From contig NZ_ATWH01000004.1 of assembly GCF_000421145.1 (NCBI RefSeq), forward strand, positions 62,001 to 126,000: a DNA stretch of 64,000 nucleotides. Direction: 5' to 3'. Positions 42,914-51,089 of the stretch are shown one piece after another. Within the stretch, counting starts at the first letter, position 1; each line of letters opens with the position of its first letter. The stretch is from Glaciibacter superstes DSM 21135 (GTDB lineage Bacteria; Actinomycetota; Actinomycetes; Actinomycetales; Microbacteriaceae). Below the pieces are notes generated by a model. The model saw only the letters and a list, made by a program, of their open reading frames with translations, searched no databases and had not been told where the DNA came from. The position numbers were made by a program, and so were the translations under genes.

Positions 42914-43663
42914 ATGGGATTCGTAGGTAGGACAGCATTTATCACCGGCGCCGGAAACGGTATCGGCAAGGACATGGCGAAACATATCGTCGCAAACGGC
43001 GGAAACGTCATCATCGCAGATGTCGACGAAGCCGCTGGACGAGCTGCAGCGACGGAAATCGGAGCGGATCGTGTCCTCGCTGTACACTGTGACGTTGCAG
43101 ATCAGAACTCGGTCGAGTCCGCGGTCAAGGCCGGTGCAGAGCGCTTCGGCGGGCTAGATATCCTGGTCAACAATGCTGGACTGCATCTCACAAAATGGAA
43201 TGTACCCATCACCACGTTGGACGAAGATGCTTGGAAACTCATCCTGGGCGTCAACGTCATCGGCATTGTGAATTGTGCACGGGCGGCCCGGCCATTTCTC
43301 GCGGAGGGAAAGAGCCCTGCGATTGTTAGTCTCTCGTCAATCACGGGTTATCTTTCGAATACGGTCTACGGCATCACCAAACTCGCGGTACGAGGGCTCA
43401 CGGTCGGTCTGGCAAGCGAATTTGCACCCGATGGTATTCGGGTAAATGCGATCGCGCCCGGAGCAATCGCGTCGGAAAATGCCTTGGCAGAGTTGGCCGA
43501 AAACGATGTGATCAATCAGATGATCAACAACTATCAGCTCATTCACCGAGGCGGGACGACAACCGATATTGTGCAGGCGATGGAGTTTCTCTGCACCGAC
43601 AGCGCGAGTTTCATCACCGGTCAGACTCTGCAGGTCTCCGGCGGCTTCCCGCTCTACATCTGA
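42914..43663 (+). CDS. Short-chain dehydrogenase/reductase
   Basis: 249 residues. It has the cofactor motif TGAGNGIG, NNAG (LVNNAGLH), the catalytic Ser in SLSSITGYLS and Y-x-x-x-K as YGITKLA. Asp in IADVD suggests NAD(H). It is the last gene of the island, 31 bp behind the CrtI-like gene, and would interconvert a hydroxyl and a keto group on the same compound. AAAAGGA precedes the ATG. Insertion-sequence debris starts about 36 bp after the stop. Confidence 0.92.
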   Translation: MGFVGRTAFITGAGNGIGKDMAKHIVANGGNVIIADVDEAAGRAAATEIGADRVLAVHCDVADQNSVESAVKAGAERFGGLDILVNNAGLHLTKWNVPITTLDEDAWKLILGVNVIGIVNCARAARPFLAEGKSPAIVSLSSITGYLSNTVYGITKLAVRGLTVGLASEFAPDGIRVNAIAPGAIASENALAELAENDVINQMINNYQLIHRGGTTTDIVQAMEFLCTDSASFITGQTLQVSGGFPLYI

Positions 43664-43699
43664 GTGCGAGAAACATCGGGTCCAGGTTCGCGCGTATCT

Positions 43700-43790
43700 A
43701 GTGTTACTCGATGTGCGCGGACCTGGCCGCTAGTCAAGATCGTGGTCACGCCATAGACATTCTCTTGTGAGATACCCACTAAACGGGGTC
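43700..43790 (-). mobile_element. IS3-family right end, copy 1
   Basis: A 27-bp end sequence (43700-43726) and a 60-bp tail (43731-43790) recur nearly unchanged at 44563-44589 and 44710-44769. The tail in copy 2 is the last coding part of an IS3 orfB; here it is fused out of frame to the istB remnant. It marks the right border of the island. Confidence 0.7.
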
Positions 43791-43929
43791 GCGGCAAGAC
43801 GTGAGCACACCGCAGCACCACCCGTCGCAGCCGTGATGGCCACCACTGGCGGGTCCGCAACGACCGCGTCCATAACGGCGGCACCATCACCGTCCGCTGC
43901 GCCGGGCCGAGGTGCCTCACTGAAATGTG

Positions 43930-44143
43930 AGCGCGTCGGGAAACGCCTCTCCGCCCACCGGATCAGGCCCGCGACCTTGGAATGCGTGAACGTGGAGTAG
44001 GCGTCATCGACGACCAACCTGACACGGTCCTCGATCGGCAGGCCCATGCTGAGTGTCTCGTCCTGGGTGTCGATGGCCTTCAGCAACTCGCCCGCGTTCA
44101 TCTCGCGCAGCTTGCGTTTGGTTTCCCCATCCAGCCGACTCAT
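43930..44143 (-). pseudogene. istB fragment (IS21-family helper ATPase, N-terminal part)
   Basis: The frame from the ATG at 44143 reads LREMNAGELLKAIDTQDE, then IEDRVRLVVDDAYSTF and KVAGLIRWAERRFP, as in the N-terminal part of actinobacterial IstB helper proteins. After about residue 70 the similarity stops, before the Walker A motif. The frame then runs through unrelated sequence into the IS3 tail and ends at 43730. Not functional. Confidence 0.75.
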
Positions 44144-44423
44144 CGGACCCCTCCGGCGTAGTAGGCGACGCCGCGCACGTATCCGCCATTGTCACCCTCC
44201 GGCGCATCGGGGACGGGGCCGGTGTTGTCTTGCCCGGCGTCGAGGATTGGTCGCAGGTGCGCATATCACGGCGATCGAATCGGCCCCCGCAAAGCGAATG
44301 CGCAGGCCGCTTCCGCCCGCGATGGGGTCACCCCGGCCCGGCCCAGCTCGCAGCAATAGCCCTGCCCGACAAACCCTGGTTGCGAAACTGCAAGACAAGT
44401 TTCGCCCTGATCTTTCGTACCAT
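44140..44423 (-). pseudogene. istA remnant (IS21-family transposase) with large internal deletion
   Basis: From the ATG at 44423 (GAGGAG upstream) the frame starts MVRKIRAKLVLQFRNQGLSG and RAIAAS, the typical IstA N-terminus with its helix-turn-helix. It breaks at about 44350. The C-terminal end HLRPILDAGQDNTGPV...GGVR reappears at 44262 and its TGA overlaps the istB ATG by 4 bp, the normal istA-istB junction. The DDE catalytic core is missing. Confidence 0.75.
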
Positions 44424-44562
44424 TACCGATACTCCTCGACCACGTGGCCGTCACATGTGGAAGGAGCTTTTCAGGTGGCTCTCGCTCACACCAACAGTGG
44501 CTCTGAACGACGCGATCTGGGGTTTGGAGCAGTGGTGCTGGACCCCTCAGAGGCGAATATTC

Positions 44563-44589
44563 AGTGTTACTCGATTTGCGCGGACCTGG
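44563..44589 (-). repeat. Insertion-sequence end, copy 2
   Basis: 26 of 27 bases are identical to 43700-43726 (AGTGTTACTCGATTTGCGCG and on). It probably represents the right terminal repeat of an IS3-type element. About 45 bp of anonymous sequence separate it from the next coding-like debris. Confidence 0.7.
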
Positions 44590-44709
44590 GAGCGTCAAGC
44601 CCCGATGATGTCCTATGGTTACAACTCTCGATGAATAGATCCCTGTCCAAGGAGACGGATTTGGCATCGTTTCGGTTAGCCTGCCGAACTGTCAGGACTA
44701 GCTATGCCT

Positions 44710-44850
44710 AGTCAAGGTCGTGGTCACTCCGTGGACATTCTCTTGTGAGATATCCACCAAACGGGGTCACGCCAGAGCGGGGTGAGGTAGTCGAGGGTTG
44801 AGTGCACCCGTTTCCGGTTGTAGTAGACCTCACCCTCGGCATCAACAGTT
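44710..44850 (-). pseudogene. IS3-family transposase (orfB) C-terminal fragment, with IS tail copy 2
   Basis: On the minus strand the frame reads GEVYYNRKRVHSTLDYLTPL followed by WRDPVW and ends at a stop at 44725. This is the well-known C-terminus of IS3 OrfB. Nothing upstream of the fragment belongs to a transposase. It lies directly next to the end of pcaF and forms the outermost right border of the debris zone. The remaining bases from 43664 to 44911 hold no gene I can support. Confidence 0.75.
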
Positions 44851-44911
44851 GCGCAGCCGCTGACGGGCATCCTTGCCGTCAATCCGGCCGGGCCTGGTTA
44901 CCGTCATGGTG

Positions 44912-46132
44912 CTAGACCCGTTCCCAGACCGCGGCGAGGCCCTGCCCGCCACCGATGCACATGGTCTCCAGCAGGTAGCGGCCGTTGTCGCGCTGCAGCT
45001 GGCGGGCGCCGGTGGCGAGGATGCGCGCGCCGGTGGCGCCCACCGGATGCCCGAGCGAGATGCCCGATCCATTCACGTTGGTGCGCTCCCAGTCGGCTTC
45101 GGTGAAACCCCATTCGCGGCTGACCGCGAGCACCTGCGCCGCAAACGCCTCGTTGAGTTCGATCAGGTCCATGTCGGCGAGGGTCAGCCCGGCGCGTTCC
45201 AACGCCTTCGCCGAGGCGGGAACCGGCCCGATGCCCATCAGGGTGGGGTCAACGCCGGCGCGGGCCCACGATACCAGCCGCACCAGTGGGGTGAGGCCCA
45301 GCTCTGCAGCCCGCCCCGGCGTGGTGACGATGCACGCCGCTGCCGCGTCGTTCTGCCCACTCGCGTTGCCTGCGGTGACGGTGGCGTCGGCATCCGTCTT
45401 CACCATGATCGGACGCAACCCTGCCAGCGCCTCGATGGTGGTCTCCCGCGGTGTCTCGTCGGTGTCGACGATCACGACGGCGCCCTTCCTGCCCGGCACA
45501 GAGACCGGCACGATCTCGTCGTCGAAGCGCCCATCGGCCACGGCACGGGCCGCCCGCTGCTGGGAGCGCAGCGCCAGTGCGTCTTGCTCGGCGCGGTCGA
45601 TGGAGTAGTCACGGCGCAGGTTCTCCGCGGTCTCGATCATGCCGCCGGGGATCGGGAAGCGGGTGCCGCCCGCTGTCTCCCTTGCACGGCCGAGCGCGTC
45701 GCGCAGCAGCACACCGGTGGTGCCTGAGAGCCCCCAGCGGGAATCGACAGTGTAGATCGGCGCCTGGCTCATCGAGTCGACTCCGCCGGCGATCGCGACG
45801 TCGCTCACCCCGGTCTGCACCTGCATTGCCGCGTCGAGGATCGCCTGTAGCCCTGAACCGCAGCGGCGGTCGAGCTGCACTCCACCGACGGTGACGGGGA
45901 GACCCGCGTTAAGGGCGGCGACCCTGGCGATCGGCGGCGCCTCGGCCGATGGGTAGCCCTGGCCGAGGATGACGTCGTCGACGACCGAACCGTCCAGGCC
46001 AGTGCGCGACATGAGCGCGGCGATCACGGTGGCGGCGAGTTCCACTGGCGCGACCGCCTTGAACACACCGCCGAACCGCCCGATCGGGGTTCGCAGCGGC
46101 TCGCAGATCACGACCTCCCGCATGGCCGTCAT
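44912..46132 (-). CDS. pcaF: Beta-ketoadipyl-CoA thiolase
   Basis: 406 residues. The catalytic Cys91 is in DRRCGSG, the His in [10 protein letters not shown], and the second Cys in CIGGGQG near the C-terminus, all as in acetyl-CoA acyltransferases. It cleaves 3-oxoadipyl-CoA with CoA to succinyl-CoA and acetyl-CoA, the last step of the beta-ketoadipate pathway. The ATG overlaps the pcaJ stop by 4 bp, so the assignment as PcaF rather than a fatty-acid thiolase is secure from context. It is the last gene of the operon, 62 bp from the IS3 fragment. Confidence 0.95.
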   Translation of the reverse strand: MTAMREVVICEPLRTPIGRFGGVFKAVAPVELAATVIAALMSRTGLDGSVVDDVILGQGYPSAEAPPIARVAALNAGLPVTVGGVQLDRRCGSGLQAILDAAMQVQTGVSDVAIAGGVDSMSQAPIYTVDSRWGLSGTTGVLLRDALGRARETAGGTRFPIPGGMIETAENLRRDYSIDRAEQDALALRSQQRAARAVADGRFDDEIVPVSVPGRKGAVVIVDTDETPRETTIEALAGLRPIMVKTDADATVTAGNASGQNDAAAACIVTTPGRAAELGLTPLVRLVSWARAGVDPTLMGIGPVPASAKALERAGLTLADMDLIELNEAFAAQVLAVSREWGFTEADWERTNVNGSGISLGHPVGATGARILATGARQLQRDNGRYLLETMCIGGGQGLAAVWERV

Positions 46133-46815
46133 GAGCCGGCCTCGTCTTCCGACGACAGGATGGTGGTGATGACCGTCGGCGCGCTCTCCACGATCAGTGG
46201 AACGCCGGTCGCCGCCTGAACCTCTTCGACGGTGAGACCAGGGGCGACCTCACGCAAGACGAGGCCGGCATCCGTCACATCGATCACGGCGAGATCGGTG
46301 ATGATGCGCGTGACGACCTTCTTGCCGGTCAGCGGCAGGGTGCACTCCGGCACGATCTTGAACGACCCGTCCTTCGCCGTGTGCTCCATCACGACGATCA
46401 CGTTGTCGGCGCCGTGCACGAGGTCCATCGCGCCGCCCATGCCCTTGATCAGCTTGCCGGGGACCGCCCAGTTGGCGAGGTCGCCAGCGGTCGACACCTG
46501 CATGGCACCGAGCACGGCGACGTCGATCAAGCCGCCACGGATCATTCCAAAGCTCTGCGAGGAGTCGAAGTACGCGGCTCCCGGGTTGACCGTGATGGTC
46601 TCCTTGCCCGCGTTGATGAGTTTCGGGTCTGCCTCCCCCTCCCACGGATACGGGCCGACGCCGAGTACACCGTTTTCGGAGTGCAGGATCACGTGCACGC
46701 CCTCCGGGAGGAAGTTGGGTATCAGCGTCGGCAGACCGATGCCGAGGTTCACATAGCTGTCCGGGGCGAGTTCCTGAGCCGCCCGTGCCGCCATTTCGTT
46801 GCGTGAAAGTGCCAT
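46129..46815 (-). CDS. pcaJ: 3-oxoadipate CoA-transferase, beta subunit
   Basis: 228 residues from the ATG at 46815; an open frame continues upstream to 46953 only because the tandem repeat inside pcaI has no stops in that frame (it would give an RHRTL-type repeat). The catalytic Glu47 is in HSENGVLG, and [14 protein letters not shown] matches the beta-subunit start. With PcaI it transfers CoA from succinyl-CoA to 3-oxoadipate. It starts 1 bp after the pcaI stop. Confidence 0.95.
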   Translation of the reverse strand: MALSRNEMAARAAQELAPDSYVNLGIGLPTLIPNFLPEGVHVILHSENGVLGVGPYPWEGEADPKLINAGKETITVNPGAAYFDSSQSFGMIRGGLIDVAVLGAMQVSTAGDLANWAVPGKLIKGMGGAMDLVHGADNVIVVMEHTAKDGSFKIVPECTLPLTGKKVVTRIITDLAVIDVTDAGLVLREVAPGLTVEEVQAATGVPLIVESAPTVITTILSSEDEAGS

Positions 46816-46816
46816 C

Positions 46817-47725
46817 TCAGTTGCCTTCCTTCGCAGTGTCCAATGTCGCAGTGTCCAATGTCGCAGTGTCCAATGTCGCAGTGTCCGATGTCGCAGTATC
46901 CGATGTCGCAGTATCCGATGTCGCAGTGTCCGATGTCGCAGCGGATGCCGCACCCGGCTTGGGCCGGGTGGTCACCTTTTCGATCGGCAGGTCGGATGCC
47001 TCGTCCGGGCTGAGCTGCACGATGCGGTCAACGTATATGCCCGCGAGGTGCACTTCGGCTGGGTCGATCTCGCCCGGCTCGACCAGTTCGTCGACCTCGG
47101 CGATCGTGATCCGGCCGGCCATGCCCGCCGGCGGGTTGAAGTTGCGTGCCGACTTCTCGAACACCAGGTTGCCGTGCCGGTCTCCCCTGGCCGCTCGCAC
47201 CAGGGCGAAGTCGGTGACAATGGCCTCCTCGAGCACATACTCGGTCTCTTTACCGAAGGTGCTGAGAATGCGGGTCTCCTTTGGCGGCGACTTCACCGTC
47301 ACCTCGCCGTCCGGGCCATAACGCCACGGGAGGCCGCCCTCTGCGACCATCGTGCCGACACCGCTGGCGGTGAAGAACGCCGGGATGCCGGTGCCGCCGG
47401 CGCGCAGCCGCTCGGCGAGCGTGCCCTGCGGAGTCAGCTCCACCTCGAGCTCACCACCGAGGTAACGGCGGGCGAAGTCCTTGTTCTCACCGATGTATGA
47501 CGCGATCACCCTGCTGATTCGCCCGGCAGCGAGTAGCTCACCAAGCCCCCAGCCGTCGACACCGCAGTTGTTGGACGCGACGCGAAGGTCGGTCGTTCCC
47601 TGGGCAAGCAGTGCACGGATCAGCACGATCGGCACGCCGACCAGGCCGAACCCGCCCACCGCCATCGATGAGCCATCGGGGATGTCGGCAACGGCCGCGG
47701 CCGCGGAGGTGTACGTCTTGTCCAT
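46817..47725 (-). CDS. pcaI: 3-oxoadipate CoA-transferase, alpha subunit, with repeat tail
   Basis: 302 residues. The core (1 to about 250) has the CoA-transferase glycine loop [24 protein letters not shown] and [26 protein letters not shown]. The last ~45 residues are a repeat tail ([10 protein letters not shown] pentapeptides, seven full copies) made by a 15-bp DNA repeat at 46831-46935, which lengthens the protein well past the usual size. The tail is polar and probably disordered. It is paired with pcaJ, 61 bp behind pcaL. Confidence 0.94.
   Translation of the reverse strand: MDKTYTSAAAAVADIPDGSSMAVGGFGLVGVPIVLIRALLAQGTTDLRVASNNCGVDGWGLGELLAAGRISRVIASYIGENKDFARRYLGGELEVELTPQGTLAERLRAGGTGIPAFFTASGVGTMVAEGGLPWRYGPDGEVTVKSPPKETRILSTFGKETEYVLEEAIVTDFALVRAARGDRHGNLVFEKSARNFNPPAGMAGRITIAEVDELVEPGEIDPAEVHLAGIYVDRIVQLSPDEASDLPIEKVTTRPKPGAASAATSDTATSDTATSDTATSDTATLDTATLDTATLDTAKEGN
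46831..46935. repeat. Minisatellite, 7 x 15 bp, inside pcaI
   Basis: The unit TCGCAGTGTCCAATG starts at 46831, 46846, 46861, 46876, 46891, 46906 and 46921, plus a partial TCGCAG at 46936. Units differ at two positions (A/G before ATG, G/A in GTGTC/GTATC). Being a multiple of 3, copy-number changes keep pcaI in frame. Confidence 0.97.
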
Positions 47726-47786
47726 AGAGCTGTCCTTCGTTGGATCAGGAGGTGGTCATCAGGGTGTGTGAATCAGGAGTTGGTAG

Positions 47787-48983
47787 TCAGGAGCCAGCGG
47801 CATCCGCCGCGGCGTCGATCAGTGCGAACGTGTCGCGCGCCACAGCGAGCGCGGCGTTCGCAGCTGGCAACCCTGCGTAGATCGCGGTGTGCATGATGGC
47901 CTCGCTGATCTCGGCGCGGGTGAGCCCATTGGTCAGGGCGGCGCGCACGTGCATCGCGAGTTCGTGCTCGTGGCCACCCGTCACCAGCGATGCGATTGTG
48001 AGGAAGCTGCGGGTACGCCGGTCGAGCCCCGGCCTGGCCCAGATCTCGCCCCAGGCGTAGCGGGTGATGAACTCCTGGAAGTCGGCGGTCTCGGGGGTGA
48101 TCGCCGCCGTTGCAGCGTCAACATGGGCGTCACCGAGAACGGCCCGTCGAACCGCCATGCCCGCGGTAAAGGCATCCGTGTGTTCGCCAGCGCCCGGTGT
48201 TCCCTTCCCGGAGACGTGGGCGAGCAGCAGCGAGGCCACCACATCCGGCCGTTCGTATGCCGGCAGGTGCGCCGCGTTCGAGATGGTCACCTGGCTGGCA
48301 CCCGGTATCGCCTCTGCCAGTTCCTCGAGCAGTGCGGTTGGAGTCGCCAGGTCGAATTCTCCCGAGACGCAGAGGGTGGGCAGACGGATGTCGCCGACGG
48401 CATCCGTCACATCGAAACCCGCCAGTGCCTCGCAGCACAGCGCATACGACTCGTCGTCGACGTGCATCAACTTCTCGAGTGCCGTGGAGCCGGCGGACGG
48501 GTCGCGCTCGAGGAAACCCGGCGCGAACCAGCGCTCTGAGCTGCCGCGCACCTGCGCGGACGTGCCGCTGGCGCGAACCTGCGCCGCGCGCTCAAGCCAG
48601 CCTTGGGATGAACCGATTTTCGAAGCGGAGCAGATGACGGCCAGGGAGCGCAGCCGGTCGGGGAAGTCCAGCGCGAGTCTCAGGCCGATCGCACCGCCGA
48701 GCGAGACGCCTGCGTAATGGAATGAGCCTCCGCCGATGGAGTCAACGGCGGTGACGACGGATGCCGCAAGCTCGGCGACCGTGAACGGCTCGGTCGTCGC
48801 CGGGCCGAAGCCGTGGCCTGGCAGGTCGAATCGCAGCACCCGGTGGTGCTCCGCGAGAGCAGGGACCACTCCGTCCCAGAGCGCAGTGGTTGTGCCGAGC
48901 GAAGGGCCGAGCACGATCAGCTGCGCGTCTGCCGCGCCGCTTCGCACCGGTTCAACGACGCACCGGAGGATGGGTCTGGTCAT
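47787..48983 (-). CDS. pcaL: Bifunctional 3-oxoadipate enol-lactonase / 4-carboxymuconolactone decarboxylase
   Basis: 398 residues, a fusion of PcaD and PcaC as known from Streptomyces and Rhodococcus PcaL. Residues 1 to about 255 are an alpha/beta hydrolase with nucleophile S94 (GVSLGG) and FDLPGHG; residues about 275-398 are the decarboxylase domain (FITRYAWGEIWARPGLDRRTRSF..., GGHEHELAMHV). It converts 4-carboxymuconolactone to 3-oxoadipate enol-lactone and then to 3-oxoadipate. The start overlaps the pcaB stop by 4 bp. Confidence 0.96.
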   Translation of the reverse strand: MTRPILRCVVEPVRSGAADAQLIVLGPSLGTTTALWDGVVPALAEHHRVLRFDLPGHGFGPATTEPFTVAELAASVVTAVDSIGGGSFHYAGVSLGGAIGLRLALDFPDRLRSLAVICSASKIGSSQGWLERAAQVRASGTSAQVRGSSERWFAPGFLERDPSAGSTALEKLMHVDDESYALCCEALAGFDVTDAVGDIRLPTLCVSGEFDLATPTALLEELAEAIPGASQVTISNAAHLPAYERPDVVASLLLAHVSGKGTPGAGEHTDAFTAGMAVRRAVLGDAHVDAATAAITPETADFQEFITRYAWGEIWARPGLDRRTRSFLTIASLVTGGHEHELAMHVRAALTNGLTRAEISEAIMHTAIYAGLPAANAALAVARDTFALIDAAADAAGS

Positions 48984-50440
48984 GAGGCTGTGTTCCTTTC
49001 GGCCTGAGCGTGTGCGCGATGACGTGCGAGCACCCTGTCGATGCCGGCATCCGACCGGCCGAGGTCACCGCCGTAGTCGAACGCCGCCCACAGTGCTTCA
49101 CGCAATCGATCGTTGTGACCGTCGGAGGCGAGGGAACCGGAGAGGACGACCTGCAGTGGACGGTGGGTGTCGACAGACTCGCGAGAGGCGCGCGCGACCA
49201 TGTCAAAGGCGGCAGTCTTGCCGAGCGCCTCTGCGAGAATAGTTGTCACCCTCTCGCTGAACACGAGCCCGTCGGTGAGTTCGAGGTTGGCGCGCATTCG
49301 CTCCGCGTCGATGTCGAGTCGCCCTGCCAGCGACGATGCCCCGCTCACCGCAGACATCGCGAGACGCTCGAGCTCCCTGAGCGGGTGCCATTCCGCGTGC
49401 CAGGCGCCGCTCGGCCGCTGGTCTTCTGCGAGCATGCTGCCGTAGAGCGTGCTGAGCAACCCAGGAGCCTGACGGGCGGCCGCCGCGACGAGCACGGCCG
49501 TCACCGGATTTCGCTTGTGCGGCATGGCGCTCGAGCCGCCCTCCCCTGCGGAGAGGCGTTCGCTCACTTCGGCGATCTCGGTTCGCGAGAGCACGGTGAT
49601 GTCGAGGGCGAAGGCTCCTGCGACCCCGACTGCCTGCGCCAGCACAGACCCCAGCTCTGTGACGACCACGCGGTTGGTGTGCCAACTGAGCATTGGATCG
49701 ACGAGGCCGAGGCGCCGGGCGAACCCGGCCGTCACCTCGTCGACGACGGCGACGGGCGTGGCATCCGTTCGCCTCGACCTGGCGATCTCGGTGAGCACGG
49801 CGAGATTGCCGACCGCTCCTCCCAGCTGAACCGGGAGTCCGGCCCGCACGCGGTCGAGTGCATCGACGGTGGAAACCACCGCATCGAGCCAGCCGGCGGC
49901 CACGAGGCCGAAGCTGGTCGGGGAGGCCTGCTGGCCGAGAGTGCGGCCGGCCATCACGGTCTGCCGGTTCTCGTCGGCGAGGGTGGCCAGGTTGTCGCCA
50001 AACACGCTCAGCTGCGTGCGGATCTCGCCGGTCACACGATGGGCGATCACCATAGCTGCGGTGTCGAGGATGTCCTGGCTGGTGGCGCCGACATGGAGGT
50101 GGTCTGAGGCGCCGGGGCGGACGGCCTCTGCGGCGGCCCCGAGATGCGCGACCAGGGGAATGACCGGATTGCCACCGCCGCGTCCCTCTGCGGCGATCGC
50201 GGCGAGGTCGAGCGAATCGGCGTCAGTCAGGGTGTCGCAGACCGCTTTCATCCATTCGGGCGCCAGCCCGACGTCGATGAGGGTGCGGGTGAGGGCAAGC
50301 TCGACGTCGACCATGGCCTGAAGCCAGGCGGCGTCGCTGGTGAGTTCGGACTGGCGAGTTGCAGGACGGAACGGATCGAGGAGCCCGGCATCTCGTGTCG
50401 AGCGCGCAGGATCGGGGTGTGGGTCAGTCGTCGAAGTCAA
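48980..50440 (-). CDS. pcaB: 3-carboxy-cis,cis-muconate cycloisomerase
   Basis: 486 residues if it starts at the TTG at 50440, the only start-like codon before the conserved LLDPF; this overlaps pcaG by 17 bp. The open frame extends to 51067 but that part is the wrong frame over pcaG. The family signature GSSAMPHKRNP and the lyase segment HLHVGATSQDILDTA are clear. It lactonises 3-carboxymuconate to 4-carboxymuconolactone. The start codon is uncertain; the function is not. Confidence 0.93.
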   Translation of the reverse strand: MTSTTDPHPDPARSTRDAGLLDPFRPATRQSELTSDAAWLQAMVDVELALTRTLIDVGLAPEWMKAVCDTLTDADSLDLAAIAAEGRGGGNPVIPLVAHLGAAAEAVRPGASDHLHVGATSQDILDTAAMVIAHRVTGEIRTQLSVFGDNLATLADENRQTVMAGRTLGQQASPTSFGLVAAGWLDAVVSTVDALDRVRAGLPVQLGGAVGNLAVLTEIARSRRTDATPVAVVDEVTAGFARRLGLVDPMLSWHTNRVVVTELGSVLAQAVGVAGAFALDITVLSRTEIAEVSERLSAGEGGSSAMPHKRNPVTAVLVAAAARQAPGLLSTLYGSMLAEDQRPSGAWHAEWHPLRELERLAMSAVSGASSLAGRLDIDAERMRANLELTDGLVFSERVTTILAEALGKTAAFDMVARASRESVDTHRPLQVVLSGSLASDGHNDRLREALWAAFDYGGDLGRSDAGIDRVLARHRAHAQAERNTAS

Positions 50441-51089
50441 GGAACACCGTCTCTCCAACACCCTGCATGCGGATGTCGAATCGGTACGACGCCGGCCCGT
50501 CCGCCACGCTGATGAGCGTCGCACGCCGCTCTGTGGGGACCGCGGGCAGCACCCGGTCGCCCTCATGAGCCGCGCTCTCTGCGTCGGAGGCCGGCGGGAA
50601 GTACGCGCGGGTGAACAGGTGGTGCGTGAGCCCACGAGCAAAAATGGTGACCAGGATGTACGGGGCAGCGCCGGCTGCGACCGCACCGGGTTTGACGGTG
50701 GTGAACGAGAAGTGACCAGCCAGGTTGACACTGGTGCGGCCGAAACCGGTGAAGGTGTAACCGTCCGGCTCAAGACTGCCCAGCTGTGTGCTGAGCACCC
50801 CTTCGGAGTCGGCCTGCCAGATCTCGATGATGGCATCGGGAACAACAGCGCCGTCGCCGTCGTAGACCGTGCCGTGGAAACGGATCGCCTGCGGGTGATG
50901 GCCGGGAACCAGCTCCCACCCCTTCTCATACGGCAGCGCATATCCGAAGAACGGCCCGACCGTCTGCGACGGGGTCTGGATGCCGTCACCCTGGCGCGCG
51001 GACCCGATCTGCGACTGGTCAAGTTCCGGTGGCGCAATCGTGTCGAATTCTTCTGCCTGCTCGGCAATCGTGCGGTTCACGTCAGTCAT
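50424..51089 (-). CDS. pcaG: Protocatechuate 3,4-dioxygenase, alpha subunit
   Basis: 221 residues. TPSQTVGPFFGYALPY and VPDAIIEIWQAD are the alpha-subunit hallmarks, along with YILVTIFARGLTHHLFTRAYFP. The alpha chain lacks the iron ligands and forms the active-site wall with PcaH. The enzyme opens the protocatechuate ring between the hydroxyls to give 3-carboxymuconate. It overlaps the pcaH stop by 8 bp. Confidence 0.96.
   Translation of the reverse strand: MTDVNRTIAEQAEEFDTIAPPELDQSQIGSARQGDGIQTPSQTVGPFFGYALPYEKGWELVPGHHPQAIRFHGTVYDGDGAVVPDAIIEIWQADSEGVLSTQLGSLEPDGYTFTGFGRTSVNLAGHFSFTTVKPGAVAAGAAPYILVTIFARGLTHHLFTRAYFPPASDAESAAHEGDRVLPAVPTERRATLISVADGPASYRFDIRMQGVGETVFLDFDD

Noticed and set aside
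44266-44667. A 133-aa frame in the right debris zone
   Set aside because: It overlaps the istA N-terminal remnant in a different frame and has no recognisable domain.
46831-46935. CRISPR-like array
   Set aside because: Units are contiguous 15-bp repeats without spacers and lie in frame inside pcaI.
46816-46953. RHRTL-type repeat N-terminus of pcaJ
   Set aside because: It is the 15-bp pcaI minisatellite read in another frame; the true start at 46815 gives the normal family length.
50440-51067. N-terminal extension of pcaB over pcaG
   Set aside because: The extended residues are Arg/Ser-rich and correspond to an alternative frame of pcaG; family length fits a start near 50440.
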